In this document: positions 34,768 to 43,392 of the stretch, one piece after another
How the letters are laid out: the number at the start of each line of letters is the position of its first letter
Position numbering within the stretch: position 1 is the first letter of the stretch
Source of the DNA: Psychromonas sp030397575
GTDB lineage: Bacteria > Pseudomonadota > Gammaproteobacteria > Enterobacterales > Psychromonadaceae
DNA: 64,000 nt
Strand: one strand, 5' to 3'
NCBI RefSeq assembly: GCF_046250175.1
Contig: NZ_CP176468.1
Position numbers and translations under genes: made by a program
The notes under the pieces: generated by a model
The model's database searches: none
Told to the model about the DNA's origin: nothing
What the model saw: only the letters and a program-made list of their open reading frames with translations

Positions 34768-36348
34768 TTATAAAATTAATGTACGTAAATCAGATAAGTG
34801 CTTGTTAACAGCAGTAATAAAGCGTGCACCATCCGCACCATCGATTACACGGTGGTCGTAAGAAAGAGCAAGAGGAACCATCATACGAGGTTCAAATTCT
34901 TTACCATTCCATTGTGGTTTAATCGCTGATTTAGAGACACCTAAGATTGCAACTTCAGGTGCATTAACGATTGGTGTAAATTGCGTACCACCGATACCAC
35001 CAAGGCTAGAGATAGTCATGCTACCACCTTGCATATCTTTAGCAGTTAATTTACCAGCACGGGCTTTCTTAGAGATCTCTGCGATATCACGACAGATTTC
35101 AAAAATACCTTTGTTTAATACATCTTTAACCACTGGTACAACTAAACCATTTGGTGTATCAACTGCGATACCGATGTTGAAGTATTTCTTCAGGATCAGG
35201 CTTTGACCATCTTCAGATAATGAAGAATTGAAGTTAGGGTATTGTTGTAATGCTTTTGCTACCGCTTTCATCATGAATACTAACGGGCTAATTTTAACAC
35301 CTAGATCTTGTTTAAGTGCGATTGCATTTTGCTCTTTACGGAACTCTTCTAGCTCTGTGATATCAGCTTCATCGAACTGTGTAACGTGTGGGATAGTTAC
35401 CCAGTTACGGTGTAAAGCAGGACCAGATATTTTTTGGATGCGAGAAAGTTCTTTCACTTCCACTTCACCAAATTTTGCAAAATCAACTTTAGGTGCAGCT
35501 GCTACAGCTAAGCCGCCAGCGCCACCAGATTTAGCCGCTTGTAATTGGCCTTTAACGTATTTTTGCACGTCTTCTTTAGTTGTACGTCCTTTAGGACCAG
35601 AAGCAGCAATTACGTTTAGGTCTAAATCAAATTCACGTGCGATACGACGAACTGATGGAGACGCTTTAATTTCTTTGTTTACAGCAACTTCAGCTTTTGC
35701 TGGTGCAGCTTTAGGCGCCGCAGCAGGAGCTGGTGCAGCCGCTTTAGGAGCTTCAGCAGGCGCTGATGGTGCAGCAGCTGGTGCTTCGCCTTCAGCTTCA
35801 ACTAATAAGATTAAAGAACCTTCAGATACTTTATCGCCAGTTGCGATTTTAATCTCTTTAACAACACCACCGAATGGTGCAGGAACGTCCATTGATGCTT
35901 TATCACCTTCAACAGTGATCACATCTTGGTCTTCAGTAATCGTATCACCAACAGCAACTAAGATATCAGTTACTTCAACTTCATCACCACCAATATCTGG
36001 CACACAAAGTTCTTTTACAGCAGTTGCCGCTGCAGCTGCTGGAGCCGCCGCTTCTGCTGGTGCTGCTGCCGGAGCTTCTTCAGCCGCAGGTGCTTCAGCA
36101 GCGGCAGAACCAGCTACTTCAACGATTAATACTAGGTTACCTTCAGAAACGCTGTCACCAACGTTTACTTTGATCTCTTTAACCACACCAGCAACTGATG
36201 AAGGTACGTCCATTGACGCTTTATCACCTTCAATCGTTAATACATCTTGGTCTTCAGCAATAGTATCGCCAACTGCAACTAAGATATCGGTAATATCAGC
36301 CGCATCAGCACCAATATCAGGTAGTAAAAATTCTTTTAATTCAGACAT
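34768..36348 (-). CDS. aceF: Pyruvate dehydrogenase E2, dihydrolipoamide acetyltransferase
   Basis: From the ATG at 36348 (AGGAAAA upstream) the product has 526 residues. It contains two lipoyl domains (about 3-77 and 112-186; lipoylated Lys43 and Lys150, each in GDKASMD), Ala/Pro-rich linkers, a peripheral-subunit-binding domain (about 229-266) and the acetyltransferase domain with catalytic HRVIDG near residues 499-504. It forms the core of the complex, passing acetyl groups to CoA. E. coli AceF has three lipoyl domains; this one has two, nearly identical to each other. Ala-rich coding makes a long antisense open frame, which is not a gene. Confidence 0.97.
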   Translation of the reverse strand: MSELKEFLLPDIGADAADITDILVAVGDTIAEDQDVLTIEGDKASMDVPSSVAGVVKEIKVNVGDSVSEGNLVLIVEVAGSAAAEAPAAEEAPAAAPAEAAAPAAAAATAVKELCVPDIGGDEVEVTDILVAVGDTITEDQDVITVEGDKASMDVPAPFGGVVKEIKIATGDKVSEGSLILLVEAEGEAPAAAPSAPAEAPKAAAPAPAAAPKAAPAKAEVAVNKEIKASPSVRRIAREFDLDLNVIAASGPKGRTTKEDVQKYVKGQLQAAKSGGAGGLAVAAAPKVDFAKFGEVEVKELSRIQKISGPALHRNWVTIPHVTQFDEADITELEEFRKEQNAIALKQDLGVKISPLVFMMKAVAKALQQYPNFNSSLSEDGQSLILKKYFNIGIAVDTPNGLVVPVVKDVLNKGIFEICRDIAEISKKARAGKLTAKDMQGGSMTISSLGGIGGTQFTPIVNAPEVAILGVSKSAIKPQWNGKEFEPRMMVPLALSYDHRVIDGADGARFITAVNKHLSDLRTLIL

Positions 36349-36372
36349 AATAATTTTCCTAATCAATAAAAG

Positions 36373-36398
36373 TCGGTGTTAACTTGTGTTAACACCGA
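36373..36398 (-). other. Perfect hairpin between aceE and aceF
   Basis: TCGGTGTTAAC pairs with GTTAACACCGA around a TTGT loop: a perfect 11-bp stem filling most of the 57-base gap between aceE and aceF. No T-run follows on the minus strand. It is likely an mRNA stability or processing element that tunes E1:E2 ratios. Confidence 0.7.
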
Positions 36399-36405
36399 GA
36401 CTGAT

Positions 36406-39066
36406 TTATGCAAATAATGGGTTGATTTTGTTTACATCAATATCAAATTTAGCAATCGCTTCTGTTACAACTTTACGTTCAACATCGCCACGTTTAGCTA
36501 GTTCAGTTAGTGCAGCAACAACAACGTAACCAGCATTAACTTCGAAGTGACGACGTAAGTTTTCACGGCTATCACTTCGACCGTAACCATCAGTACCAAG
36601 TACTTTGTATGACTCAGCAGGTACAAATGCACGTACTTGCTCAGCATAGTTTTTCATGTAATCCGTTGCAGCAATTGTTGGCTCAGTACCTAGAACATCA
36701 GTAATGTAAGCTGTTTTTTGCTCTGCTTCAGGGTTTAACATGTTGTAACGTTCAACGTCTTGACCATCACGTGTTAACTCATTGAATGAAGTCACAGAGA
36801 AGATATCAGAAGCAACGTCGTACTCTTCGCTTAGGATAGCTGCAGCAGCACGTACTTCGTTCATGATAGTACCTGAACTTAGTAGTTGTACTTTGCTCTT
36901 ACCTGGTAATGAATCAAACTTGTAGATACCTTTACGGATACCTTCTTCAGCGCCTTCTGGCATAGCCGGCATTGCGTAGTTTTCGTTCATTACTGTTAGG
37001 TAATAGAATACGTTTTCTTGTTTCTCACCGTACATACGCTCAATACCGTCTTGAACGATAACCGCTAGCTCGTAAGCAAACGTTGGGTCGTATGAAACAC
37101 AGTTAGGGATAGTGTTAGCTTGAATATGGCTGTGACCATCTTCGTGCTGTAGACCTTCACCATTTAGCGTAGTACGACCAGCAGTAGCACCTAATAGAAA
37201 ACCACGTGCTTGTTGGTCACCTGCCATCCAAGCCATATCACCAATACGTTGGAAACCAAACATAGAGTAGTAGATGTAGAATGGAATCATTGGTAAGTCA
37301 TTAGTGCTGTATGACGTTGCAGCAGCAACCCAAGAAGACATAGAACCAAGTTCGTTGATACCTTCTTGTAATACCTGACCAGAAGTCGCTTCTTTGTAGT
37401 AAGACACTACACCACGGTCTTCAGGCGTGTACTCTTGGCCATGTGGGTTGTAGATACCCACTTGACGGAATAGACCTTCCATACCAAATGTACGTGCTTC
37501 ATCGGCGATGATTGGTACGATATTTTTACCAATACCTTTATCTTTCAACAAGACGTTTAGGATACGTACGTAAGCCATAGTCGTTGAGATTTCACGTTTC
37601 TGTTCGCCTAAAAGCGCAGAGAATTTATCTAACTCTGGTACCGCTAGTTTTTCAGTAAACTTAGGCAGACGCTTAGGCGTGTAACCCATCAATGCTTCAC
37701 GCTTACCGTGTAGGTATTTGTACTCTTCAGAACCTTCTTCAAGCGTTAGGTAAGGAAGTGTCGCCGCTTTTTCATCAGAGATTAAATCTTGTAGACCTAA
37801 ACGATCACGTAAGCTTTGAATATGATCTTCATTCATTTTCTTAACGCCGTGGGCAATGTTTTTACCCTCAGCTGCAGCACCCATGCCGTAACCTTTAACA
37901 GTTTTAGCTAGAATTACTGTTGGTTTACCCGCTGTATCTTCCGCATTTTTAAATGCAGCGTACAGTTTAGATGAATCATGACCACCACGTTTAAGCGCAA
38001 AGATCTCTTCATCAGTCATATCAGCGACTAATGCAGCTGTTTCTGGGTATTTACCAAAGAAATGTTCACGAACATAAGCACCGTCTTTAGATTTGAATGT
38101 TTGGTAATCACCATCAACGGTCTCTTCCATTAATTGTAATAATTTACCAGACGTATCTTTTGCAATTAATGCATCCCAGTTACTGCCCCAGATTACTTTA
38201 ACAACATTCCAACCAGCACCTGTAAATAGGCCTTCTAGTTCTTGAATGATGCTACCGTTACCCATTACTGGGCCATCTAGACGCTGTAAGTTACAGTTAA
38301 TTAAGAAACATAGGTTATCTAGTTTTTCACGTGAAGCGAATGATAATGAACCACGAGATTCAGGCTCATCCATCTCACCATCACCTAGGAAAGCATAAAC
38401 ACGTTGTGCAGAAGTTGGTTTTAAACCACGACCATCAAGGTATTTAAGGAAACGTGCTTGGTAGATAGCAGCAATTGGACCTAGACCCATAGATACCGTA
38501 GGGAACTGCCAGAATTCTGGTAGTAATTTAGGGTGAGGGTAAGAAGGTAGACCTTTACCATCAACTTCTTGACGGAAGTTATCTAGTTGCTCTTCTGTTA
38601 AACGGCCTTCAAGGAAAGCACGTGCGTAGATACCAGGAGAGATATGACCTTGGTAATAAACTAAATCACCGCCATCAGTTTCGTTTGGTGCACGGAAGAA
38701 ATGGTTGAAACATACTTCATAAAACGCAGCCGCAGACTGGTAAGAAGCCATGTGGCCACCAAGGTCTAAGTCTTTTTTAGAAGCACGCATAACAATCATA
38801 ATCGCATTCCAACGAATGATTGAACGAATACGTTGTTCTACTTTAAGGTCACCAGGGTAAGCTGGCTGATCAGATGCCGCAATGGTATTTACGTAATTAG
38901 TGTTGATGCCTGTTGGCAAATTAACACCTTCAACGCGTGCTTTTTCCATCACTTGCTCAAGGATAAATTGAGCACGTTCTGAGCCCTCATCTTCAAGAAT
39001 GGTTGTTAATGCTTCAAGCCATTCAGAAGTTTCTTGTGCATCAATATCTTTTAAGATGTCAGTCAT
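36406..39066 (-). CDS. aceE: Pyruvate dehydrogenase E1 component (homodimeric)
   Basis: The 886-residue protein matches E. coli-type AceE in length and sequence. It has the thiamine-diphosphate motif GDGEMDEPES and NLCFLINCNLQRLDG, and the helical N-terminus that binds E2. It decarboxylates pyruvate and acetylates the lipoyl groups of AceF. AAGGAAAG precedes the ATG. The 193-bp gap to pdhR may hold an extra promoter, but the gene is expected to be read mainly from the PdhR-controlled promoter. Confidence 0.98.
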   Translation of the reverse strand: MTDILKDIDAQETSEWLEALTTILEDEGSERAQFILEQVMEKARVEGVNLPTGINTNYVNTIAASDQPAYPGDLKVEQRIRSIIRWNAIMIVMRASKKDLDLGGHMASYQSAAAFYEVCFNHFFRAPNETDGGDLVYYQGHISPGIYARAFLEGRLTEEQLDNFRQEVDGKGLPSYPHPKLLPEFWQFPTVSMGLGPIAAIYQARFLKYLDGRGLKPTSAQRVYAFLGDGEMDEPESRGSLSFASREKLDNLCFLINCNLQRLDGPVMGNGSIIQELEGLFTGAGWNVVKVIWGSNWDALIAKDTSGKLLQLMEETVDGDYQTFKSKDGAYVREHFFGKYPETAALVADMTDEEIFALKRGGHDSSKLYAAFKNAEDTAGKPTVILAKTVKGYGMGAAAEGKNIAHGVKKMNEDHIQSLRDRLGLQDLISDEKAATLPYLTLEEGSEEYKYLHGKREALMGYTPKRLPKFTEKLAVPELDKFSALLGEQKREISTTMAYVRILNVLLKDKGIGKNIVPIIADEARTFGMEGLFRQVGIYNPHGQEYTPEDRGVVSYYKEATSGQVLQEGINELGSMSSWVAAATSYSTNDLPMIPFYIYYSMFGFQRIGDMAWMAGDQQARGFLLGATAGRTTLNGEGLQHEDGHSHIQANTIPNCVSYDPTFAYELAVIVQDGIERMYGEKQENVFYYLTVMNENYAMPAMPEGAEEGIRKGIYKFDSLPGKSKVQLLSSGTIMNEVRAAAAILSEEYDVASDIFSVTSFNELTRDGQDVERYNMLNPEAEQKTAYITDVLGTEPTIAATDYMKNYAEQVRAFVPAESYKVLGTDGYGRSDSRENLRRHFEVNAGYVVVAALTELAKRGDVERKVVTEAIAKFDIDVNKINPLFA

Positions 39067-39259
39067 GACACTTTCCTTCTATATCACTAGATAATCTCAG
39101 CTCGAAAGCCAAGCGTTTTTGTATAATTATTTACATTAAACACTACCTGCTTCACAGCACGCTGCATGCCATTTCGGCAATAAGTAATCTAAATAATTAT
39201 CAGTATAAGTATGAATAACAGCCGCAGCTGACCCGCCATACTATAAAGCGGAGGTCGTT

Positions 39260-40009
39260 TTAAAAAGCACCTAACTCACGTTTAAATGCACTTTCTTCAC
39301 GCAACATAACCAAGCGTGTTTCTTCAATATAATGTAGATGCTGATCCGATGCTTCTTTTGCTTTCATCGGCTGCTTAGACAAAATAGCTTCCATTAACTG
39401 GAAGCGATGTTGATGAATTTTTTTTGCAACTTCTGGATATAAGTAAAGCTGTTTCACGTTATCTGAAATGTTTTTTTGCAACAGTGGCTTGATGCCACGC
39501 GCAAGATGTAAAAACACTACATTATGTGATGCTTCGATAACTGCCTGGTAAAATTCAGCAACCGATTCTATTTCTAGTTCGATGTTACCAGCTGAATTTG
39601 CCATATCAATAGCATTGAAAGTTGTTTTTATTTTATGCAAATCGTCAGAAGTACCTCTTAACGCGGCATAATAAGCAGAAAACCCTTCAATGGCATGACG
39701 AAATTCCAGCAAATCATATTGAGATTCCGGATGCGAATTGAGTAACTCGAATAGCGGATCTGTTAATTGGTTGCGTAATTCTTCTTTTACGTAAGTACCA
39801 CCGCCTTGACGACGTGTTAATAGACCTTTTGATTCTAAGCGTTGAATTGCTTCACGTAATGATGGTCTTGAAACATCGAACTGTTTTGCTAATTCACGCT
39901 CAGGTAATAACTTCTCACCCAATTCTAAACGCCCTTCCAAAATCATGCTTTCTAACTGTGATTCAATCACGTCAGCAAGTTTAGGTTGTTTAATTTTTGC
40001 GTAGGTCAT
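39260..40009 (-). CDS. pdhR: Pyruvate dehydrogenase complex repressor PdhR
   Basis: The 249-residue GntR-family (FadR subgroup) regulator has an N-terminal winged helix (about residues 8-75: LPERELAKQFDVSRPSLREAIQRLESKGLL split across the helix-turn-helix) and an all-helical FCD effector domain. In E. coli PdhR represses pdhR-aceEF-lpd and pyruvate relieves it. A PdhR-type box at 40072-40088 lies 63 bp upstream of this start, supporting autoregulation of the whole operon. Confidence 0.96.
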   Translation of the reverse strand: MTYAKIKQPKLADVIESQLESMILEGRLELGEKLLPERELAKQFDVSRPSLREAIQRLESKGLLTRRQGGGTYVKEELRNQLTDPLFELLNSHPESQYDLLEFRHAIEGFSAYYAALRGTSDDLHKIKTTFNAIDMANSAGNIELEIESVAEFYQAVIEASHNVVFLHLARGIKPLLQKNISDNVKQLYLYPEVAKKIHQHRFQLMEAILSKQPMKAKEASDQHLHYIEETRLVMLREESAFKRELGAF

Positions 40010-40030
40010 AACAGCCTTAAATGATATAAA

Positions 40031-40050
40031 CGTAACAAGCTAATGTTACG
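40031..40050 (-). other. Inverted repeat in the pdhR leader
   Basis: CGTAACA (40031-40037) and TGTTACG (40044-40050) form a perfect 7-bp inverted repeat between the PdhR box and the pdhR start codon. It could be a leader hairpin or a second operator; no known site was matched. Confidence 0.4.
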
Positions 40051-40071
40051 AGCAAATAACAGTTGAATGTA

Positions 40072-40088
40072 AAATGGTATTACCAATT
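40072..40088 (-). promoter_or_regulatory. PdhR operator upstream of pdhR
   Basis: The 17-mer AAATGGTATTACCAATT matches the E. coli PdhR consensus AATTGGTnnnACCAATT at all but one or two positions, with the TGGT/ACCA core intact. It stands upstream of pdhR, where autoregulation is expected. Confidence 0.8.
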
Positions 40089-40417
40089 TAATAGTTAACT
40101 ATAGAAATTAACAAAATTAACAATTTATGTCTAGATTTTTATCTTTTTTAATGTCCCTTCAATTAAGGCGGTTATTGAATTAAAGCCTTCAGCTATGCGT
40201 TTAATAGAGAACAATTAAAAAGGAGAGAAATCAACTCTAAAAACATTTTATATATGTATGATTTAATGACCATTTAATGAAATGCTTATTCATCAAATTA
40301 TGAACGATTCGACTAGAGAATAGAGTAGCTAAATACTTTAAGTAAACCTGAAATGAGGGGGAAAGGAAACAGGGTAGATAAAATATTTATTCACCTGTTT
40401 CCACTAAGAAATGATCT
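40089..40417. other. Gap between pdhR promoter and scrB 3' end
   Basis: About 330 bases hold no gene. A 9-bp inverted repeat GGAAACAGG/CCTGTTTCC (40365-40373 with 40394-40402) lies just after the scrB stop and may mark its transcript end, though no T-run follows on the minus strand. The rest is AT-rich. Confidence 0.5.
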
Positions 40418-42067
40418 TCAGAAGTTTAAGAATGGCTGCGATGCAGCAACTAATAACCAACAATTTTCAATATCGACATTACCTTGAGTTTTAATAACCG
40501 TTGCATGTTCTGGCGTAAAAACACGTGCAGACATAACAGCTCGGCCATCATCAATGAATATTTCTAATGATGAGTTATCTGAGAGAATTTGTATCTTTAC
40601 TTGCTCTAAACCCGGTAAAGCTAACTCTCTTAATGTGTCTCCTTCACGAATTAATGTATTTGATCTATCTAACTCTAAAACTTGCTTTTCAGCATTTAAA
40701 CGTATCTCACAGCAACTAGACTCTGAACAATACAAAGATAAGCAACTTCCCCACTCTAATGTAGCAATTAATTCAAAGGATTTACTTTTTAGATCAATGC
40801 TTTTTTGATGCGGCTCAATGCTCACTTTAGTTTCACGTAAAGAACTTAGCTCTGCTAGCGGTAATTGTATTAATCGGTCATTGTGGTATGACAATTCACG
40901 TAAAGCAGTTAATTGATGTACCCATCCATTATCACAACTTTCATGATTAACTTCATCTGGTAACCCCATCCAACCACACATAATCCTTCTGCCATCTTTA
41001 GACTCTAGAGTTTGTGGAGCATAGAAATCAAAACCATGATCTAAAGTTTGAGGATCACTCATAATCACTCTATTATCATTATCAAAAAATGCTTTTAAGA
41101 TGCAATTATGATGCTTGACAGTATTGCTTGCATAAGGAGATTTGATACCTTGCGGGCAGATCACTATGAACTCCTGATTATTTAGCTTGAAAAAATCAGG
41201 GCACTCCCACATGTAACCAAAATCACCTAATTCATCACCACACAGACTAACAAAAGACCAATTTTTTAAATCTAATGATTCATAAATTGCTAAACGACCA
41301 ACCTCGTCTTCCCTTTGCGCACCTAATAACATCAACCATTTGTTATTATAAAAAATAACTTTAGGGTCTCTACAATGAGGAGTGACATTGGGTGGAAGCT
41401 CTGTAATAACCGGTCCATGTTTTATAAAATCAGTAGTGTTCGAAGAAGAAGCTATACATTGCATTGTTTGCCTAACTCTATCTTCACCAATACGTACATT
41501 TCCAGTATAAAAAAGTAGTAGCTCTTGCTCATAACTTAATGCGTGCCCAGAAAAGACTCCATGGCTATCAAAATAATCTGAGGGCATCAAAACTAATGAT
41601 TTCCAATGCCAATTGACTAAATCTAAACTACTTAAATGAACCCAGTGCTTATCTTTATGCTCGCACCCATAAGGGTAAAGTTGATAAAAAAGATGGTATT
41701 CGCCTTGATGATAAATAAAACCGTTAGGATCGTTTAGTAGCCCCTGAGGAGGAGAAATATGCCATTTTGGACGATGAGGGCAATCAACAGGTGTAAGGTA
41801 ATTACTTGCCATTTTTAATTGTTGTTGAGAAATTAATCTGCCTATCTCTAGCAACTGCTGCTTAATAGAGTCTGAATCGTCCGCAGCCGCTGCTGAAGAA
41901 GGTATTAAAAACGTGACCTGCTTCAGACAAGGGTTGTAGCTTTCTATTGCAGCGTCTTCTTTTAATAAATCCTGATCTTTAATCTCTAAAATAATACGCG
42001 AATCAGGATTCAAAATACGAGATATATTTTCAACACCTCCGCATTGCTCAAGCATCGCTAACAACAT
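40418..42067 (-). CDS. scrB: Sucrose-6-phosphate hydrolase (GH32)
   Basis: From the ATG at 42067 (GAGG upstream) the product has 549 residues. An unusual ~90-residue N-terminal extension precedes the GH32 five-blade propeller, which starts at RPKWHISPPQGLLNDPNGF with the nucleophile Asp; the RDPKV and ECPDFF motifs follow. A C-terminal beta-sandwich completes the family architecture. It cleaves sucrose-6-phosphate, made by the ScrA PTS, into glucose-6-phosphate and fructose. A 15-bp operator identical to that before scrA lies 17 bp upstream. Confidence 0.95.
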   Translation of the reverse strand: MLLAMLEQCGGVENISRILNPDSRIILEIKDQDLLKEDAAIESYNPCLKQVTFLIPSSAAAADDSDSIKQQLLEIGRLISQQQLKMASNYLTPVDCPHRPKWHISPPQGLLNDPNGFIYHQGEYHLFYQLYPYGCEHKDKHWVHLSSLDLVNWHWKSLVLMPSDYFDSHGVFSGHALSYEQELLLFYTGNVRIGEDRVRQTMQCIASSSNTTDFIKHGPVITELPPNVTPHCRDPKVIFYNNKWLMLLGAQREDEVGRLAIYESLDLKNWSFVSLCGDELGDFGYMWECPDFFKLNNQEFIVICPQGIKSPYASNTVKHHNCILKAFFDNDNRVIMSDPQTLDHGFDFYAPQTLESKDGRRIMCGWMGLPDEVNHESCDNGWVHQLTALRELSYHNDRLIQLPLAELSSLRETKVSIEPHQKSIDLKSKSFELIATLEWGSCLSLYCSESSCCEIRLNAEKQVLELDRSNTLIREGDTLRELALPGLEQVKIQILSDNSSLEIFIDDGRAVMSARVFTPEHATVIKTQGNVDIENCWLLVAASQPFLNF

Positions 42068-42083
42068 AACAACCTCACTTAAC

Positions 42084-42098
42084 TGGGAACGTTTGCAA
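42084..42098 (-). promoter_or_regulatory. ScrR operator upstream of scrB
   Basis: On the minus (coding) strand this reads TTGCAAACGTTCCCA, an imperfect LacI-family palindrome centred on AACGTT. The identical 15-mer occurs on the plus strand before scrA. Both face their genes in the same sense, as expected for a shared regulator encoded between them. Confidence 0.8.
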
Positions 42099-42198
42099 AA
42101 TGTAACGAGAAATAAGATACTTTGCAAGTGTTCTCACATAAAAGCGTCTAAGGATTGTTACAGAAAATAATATATTCTCAACGTTTAAGCTGATTTGC

Positions 42199-43188
42199 TT
42201 AACAACTACTTCGAGAAACCTCTTCGAAACTCAAGACCAATTTACTTACTTCAGAACTTTTATTTTCTATTAACTCAAGTAGCATTTGAGCCGATTTTTG
42301 ACCCGATAATTGAAAGCCGTAATTGAAAGTAGATAAACTAGGGGTACAGACTTTACCAAGCTCATCATTACCAACACCTAACACTTTAATGTTAACACCA
42401 GGTTTTAGACTCGCTTCGCTTATTGCCTTCATAGCACCAATGGCAATCCTATCTGTCGCACAAAATAAACCATCAAGTTGAGGCCACTTTATGAGTAAAT
42501 CTTTTGTCTGTTGATATCCAGACTCGATTGTAAACTCACCACGACTATGAAATAGAGGTAACTTTTCGTTTGATCTTATTAGCGCCTGTTGTAACCCTTG
42601 GAAACGATCATTATCAACCGCTATATCTTGGCTATTCACTCCAATAAACCCAATCTCTTTAGCCCCCGCATTTAATAACCGAATACCCGCATTAAAGCCG
42701 ACTCGTAAGTCATCATGGATGACACTAGGTATATTATAAAGAGAACCATCTTGACCGATTAAAACAACGGGTACTACAGATGCCTGAATCGCTTCTACTA
42801 ATGATGAGTCTAAATGAGTGGCAAAATGTAAAATACCTTCTACACGTCTTTGGTTAAACCGCGTTATGTATTCAATTTCCTTATCATTATTCTGTTCGCT
42901 ATTCGCTAATAATAAATGTTTTCCGGCCTTTTCAAAAACACTTGCCATACCTTCTAACCCTAAGGAAACAGCGTTTGATGAAATTCTTGGAGCAATGACG
43001 CCTATCAGGTGTGTTTTTTGTGACTTTAAATCTCGAGCAACTTGATTGGCCATATAACCACATTCATCAATTGCTTTTAACACTTTAGCTTTTGTGCTTT
43101 TTTTTACACCGTACTCATTATTAATAACCCGAGATACAGTGGATTTTGATACGCCAGCTAATTTAGCAACTGCATGCAACCCAGACAT
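42199..43188 (-). CDS. scrR: LacI-family sucrose operon repressor ScrR
   Basis: The 329-residue regulator has a LacI helix-turn-helix (LHAVAKLAGVSKSTVSRVIN, residues 4-23), a hinge helix (QVARDLKSQKTHLIGV) and a periplasmic-binding-protein-like effector domain. ScrR proteins typically respond to fructose or fructose-1-phosphate. It lies between scrB (same strand, about 130 bp downstream) and divergent scrA. A degenerate operator half-site (ACAAACGAATC at 43215-43225) precedes it, which may allow autoregulation. Confidence 0.93.
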   Translation of the reverse strand: MSGLHAVAKLAGVSKSTVSRVINNEYGVKKSTKAKVLKAIDECGYMANQVARDLKSQKTHLIGVIAPRISSNAVSLGLEGMASVFEKAGKHLLLANSEQNNDKEIEYITRFNQRRVEGILHFATHLDSSLVEAIQASVVPVVLIGQDGSLYNIPSVIHDDLRVGFNAGIRLLNAGAKEIGFIGVNSQDIAVDNDRFQGLQQALIRSNEKLPLFHSRGEFTIESGYQQTKDLLIKWPQLDGLFCATDRIAIGAMKAISEASLKPGVNIKVLGVGNDELGKVCTPSLSTFNYGFQLSGQKSAQMLLELIENKSSEVSKLVLSFEEVSRSSC

Positions 43189-43352
43189 ATTTTCCCTTAA
43201 AATATTTATAATTTACAAACGAATCATACCAAACATCCTAAAATCAACCAATATAAGCATAATCATATGCTTATACTCTCAACAATGGTCGAAGTCACAC
43301 TTCTTCATAAACAAACTTGTAAATAGAGTTAAATTGCAGAAAAATCCAATTG

Positions 43353-43367
43353 TTGCAAACGTTCCCA
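43353..43367 (+). promoter_or_regulatory. ScrR operator upstream of scrA
   Basis: TTGCAAACGTTCCCA lies 25 bp before the scrA start and just upstream of its ribosome-binding site (AGGAG at 43382-43386). It is identical to the scrB operator. Confidence 0.8.
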
Positions 43368-43392
43368 ATAAAACCTATTTCAGGAGTAAATT

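Noticed and set aside
35228..36382. 384-codon open frame antisense to aceF
   Set aside because: It is Ala/Ser/Thr-rich, mirrors the Ala-rich aceF linkers and lipoyl repeats, and has no recognisable domain. Codon bias of aceF on the other strand explains it.
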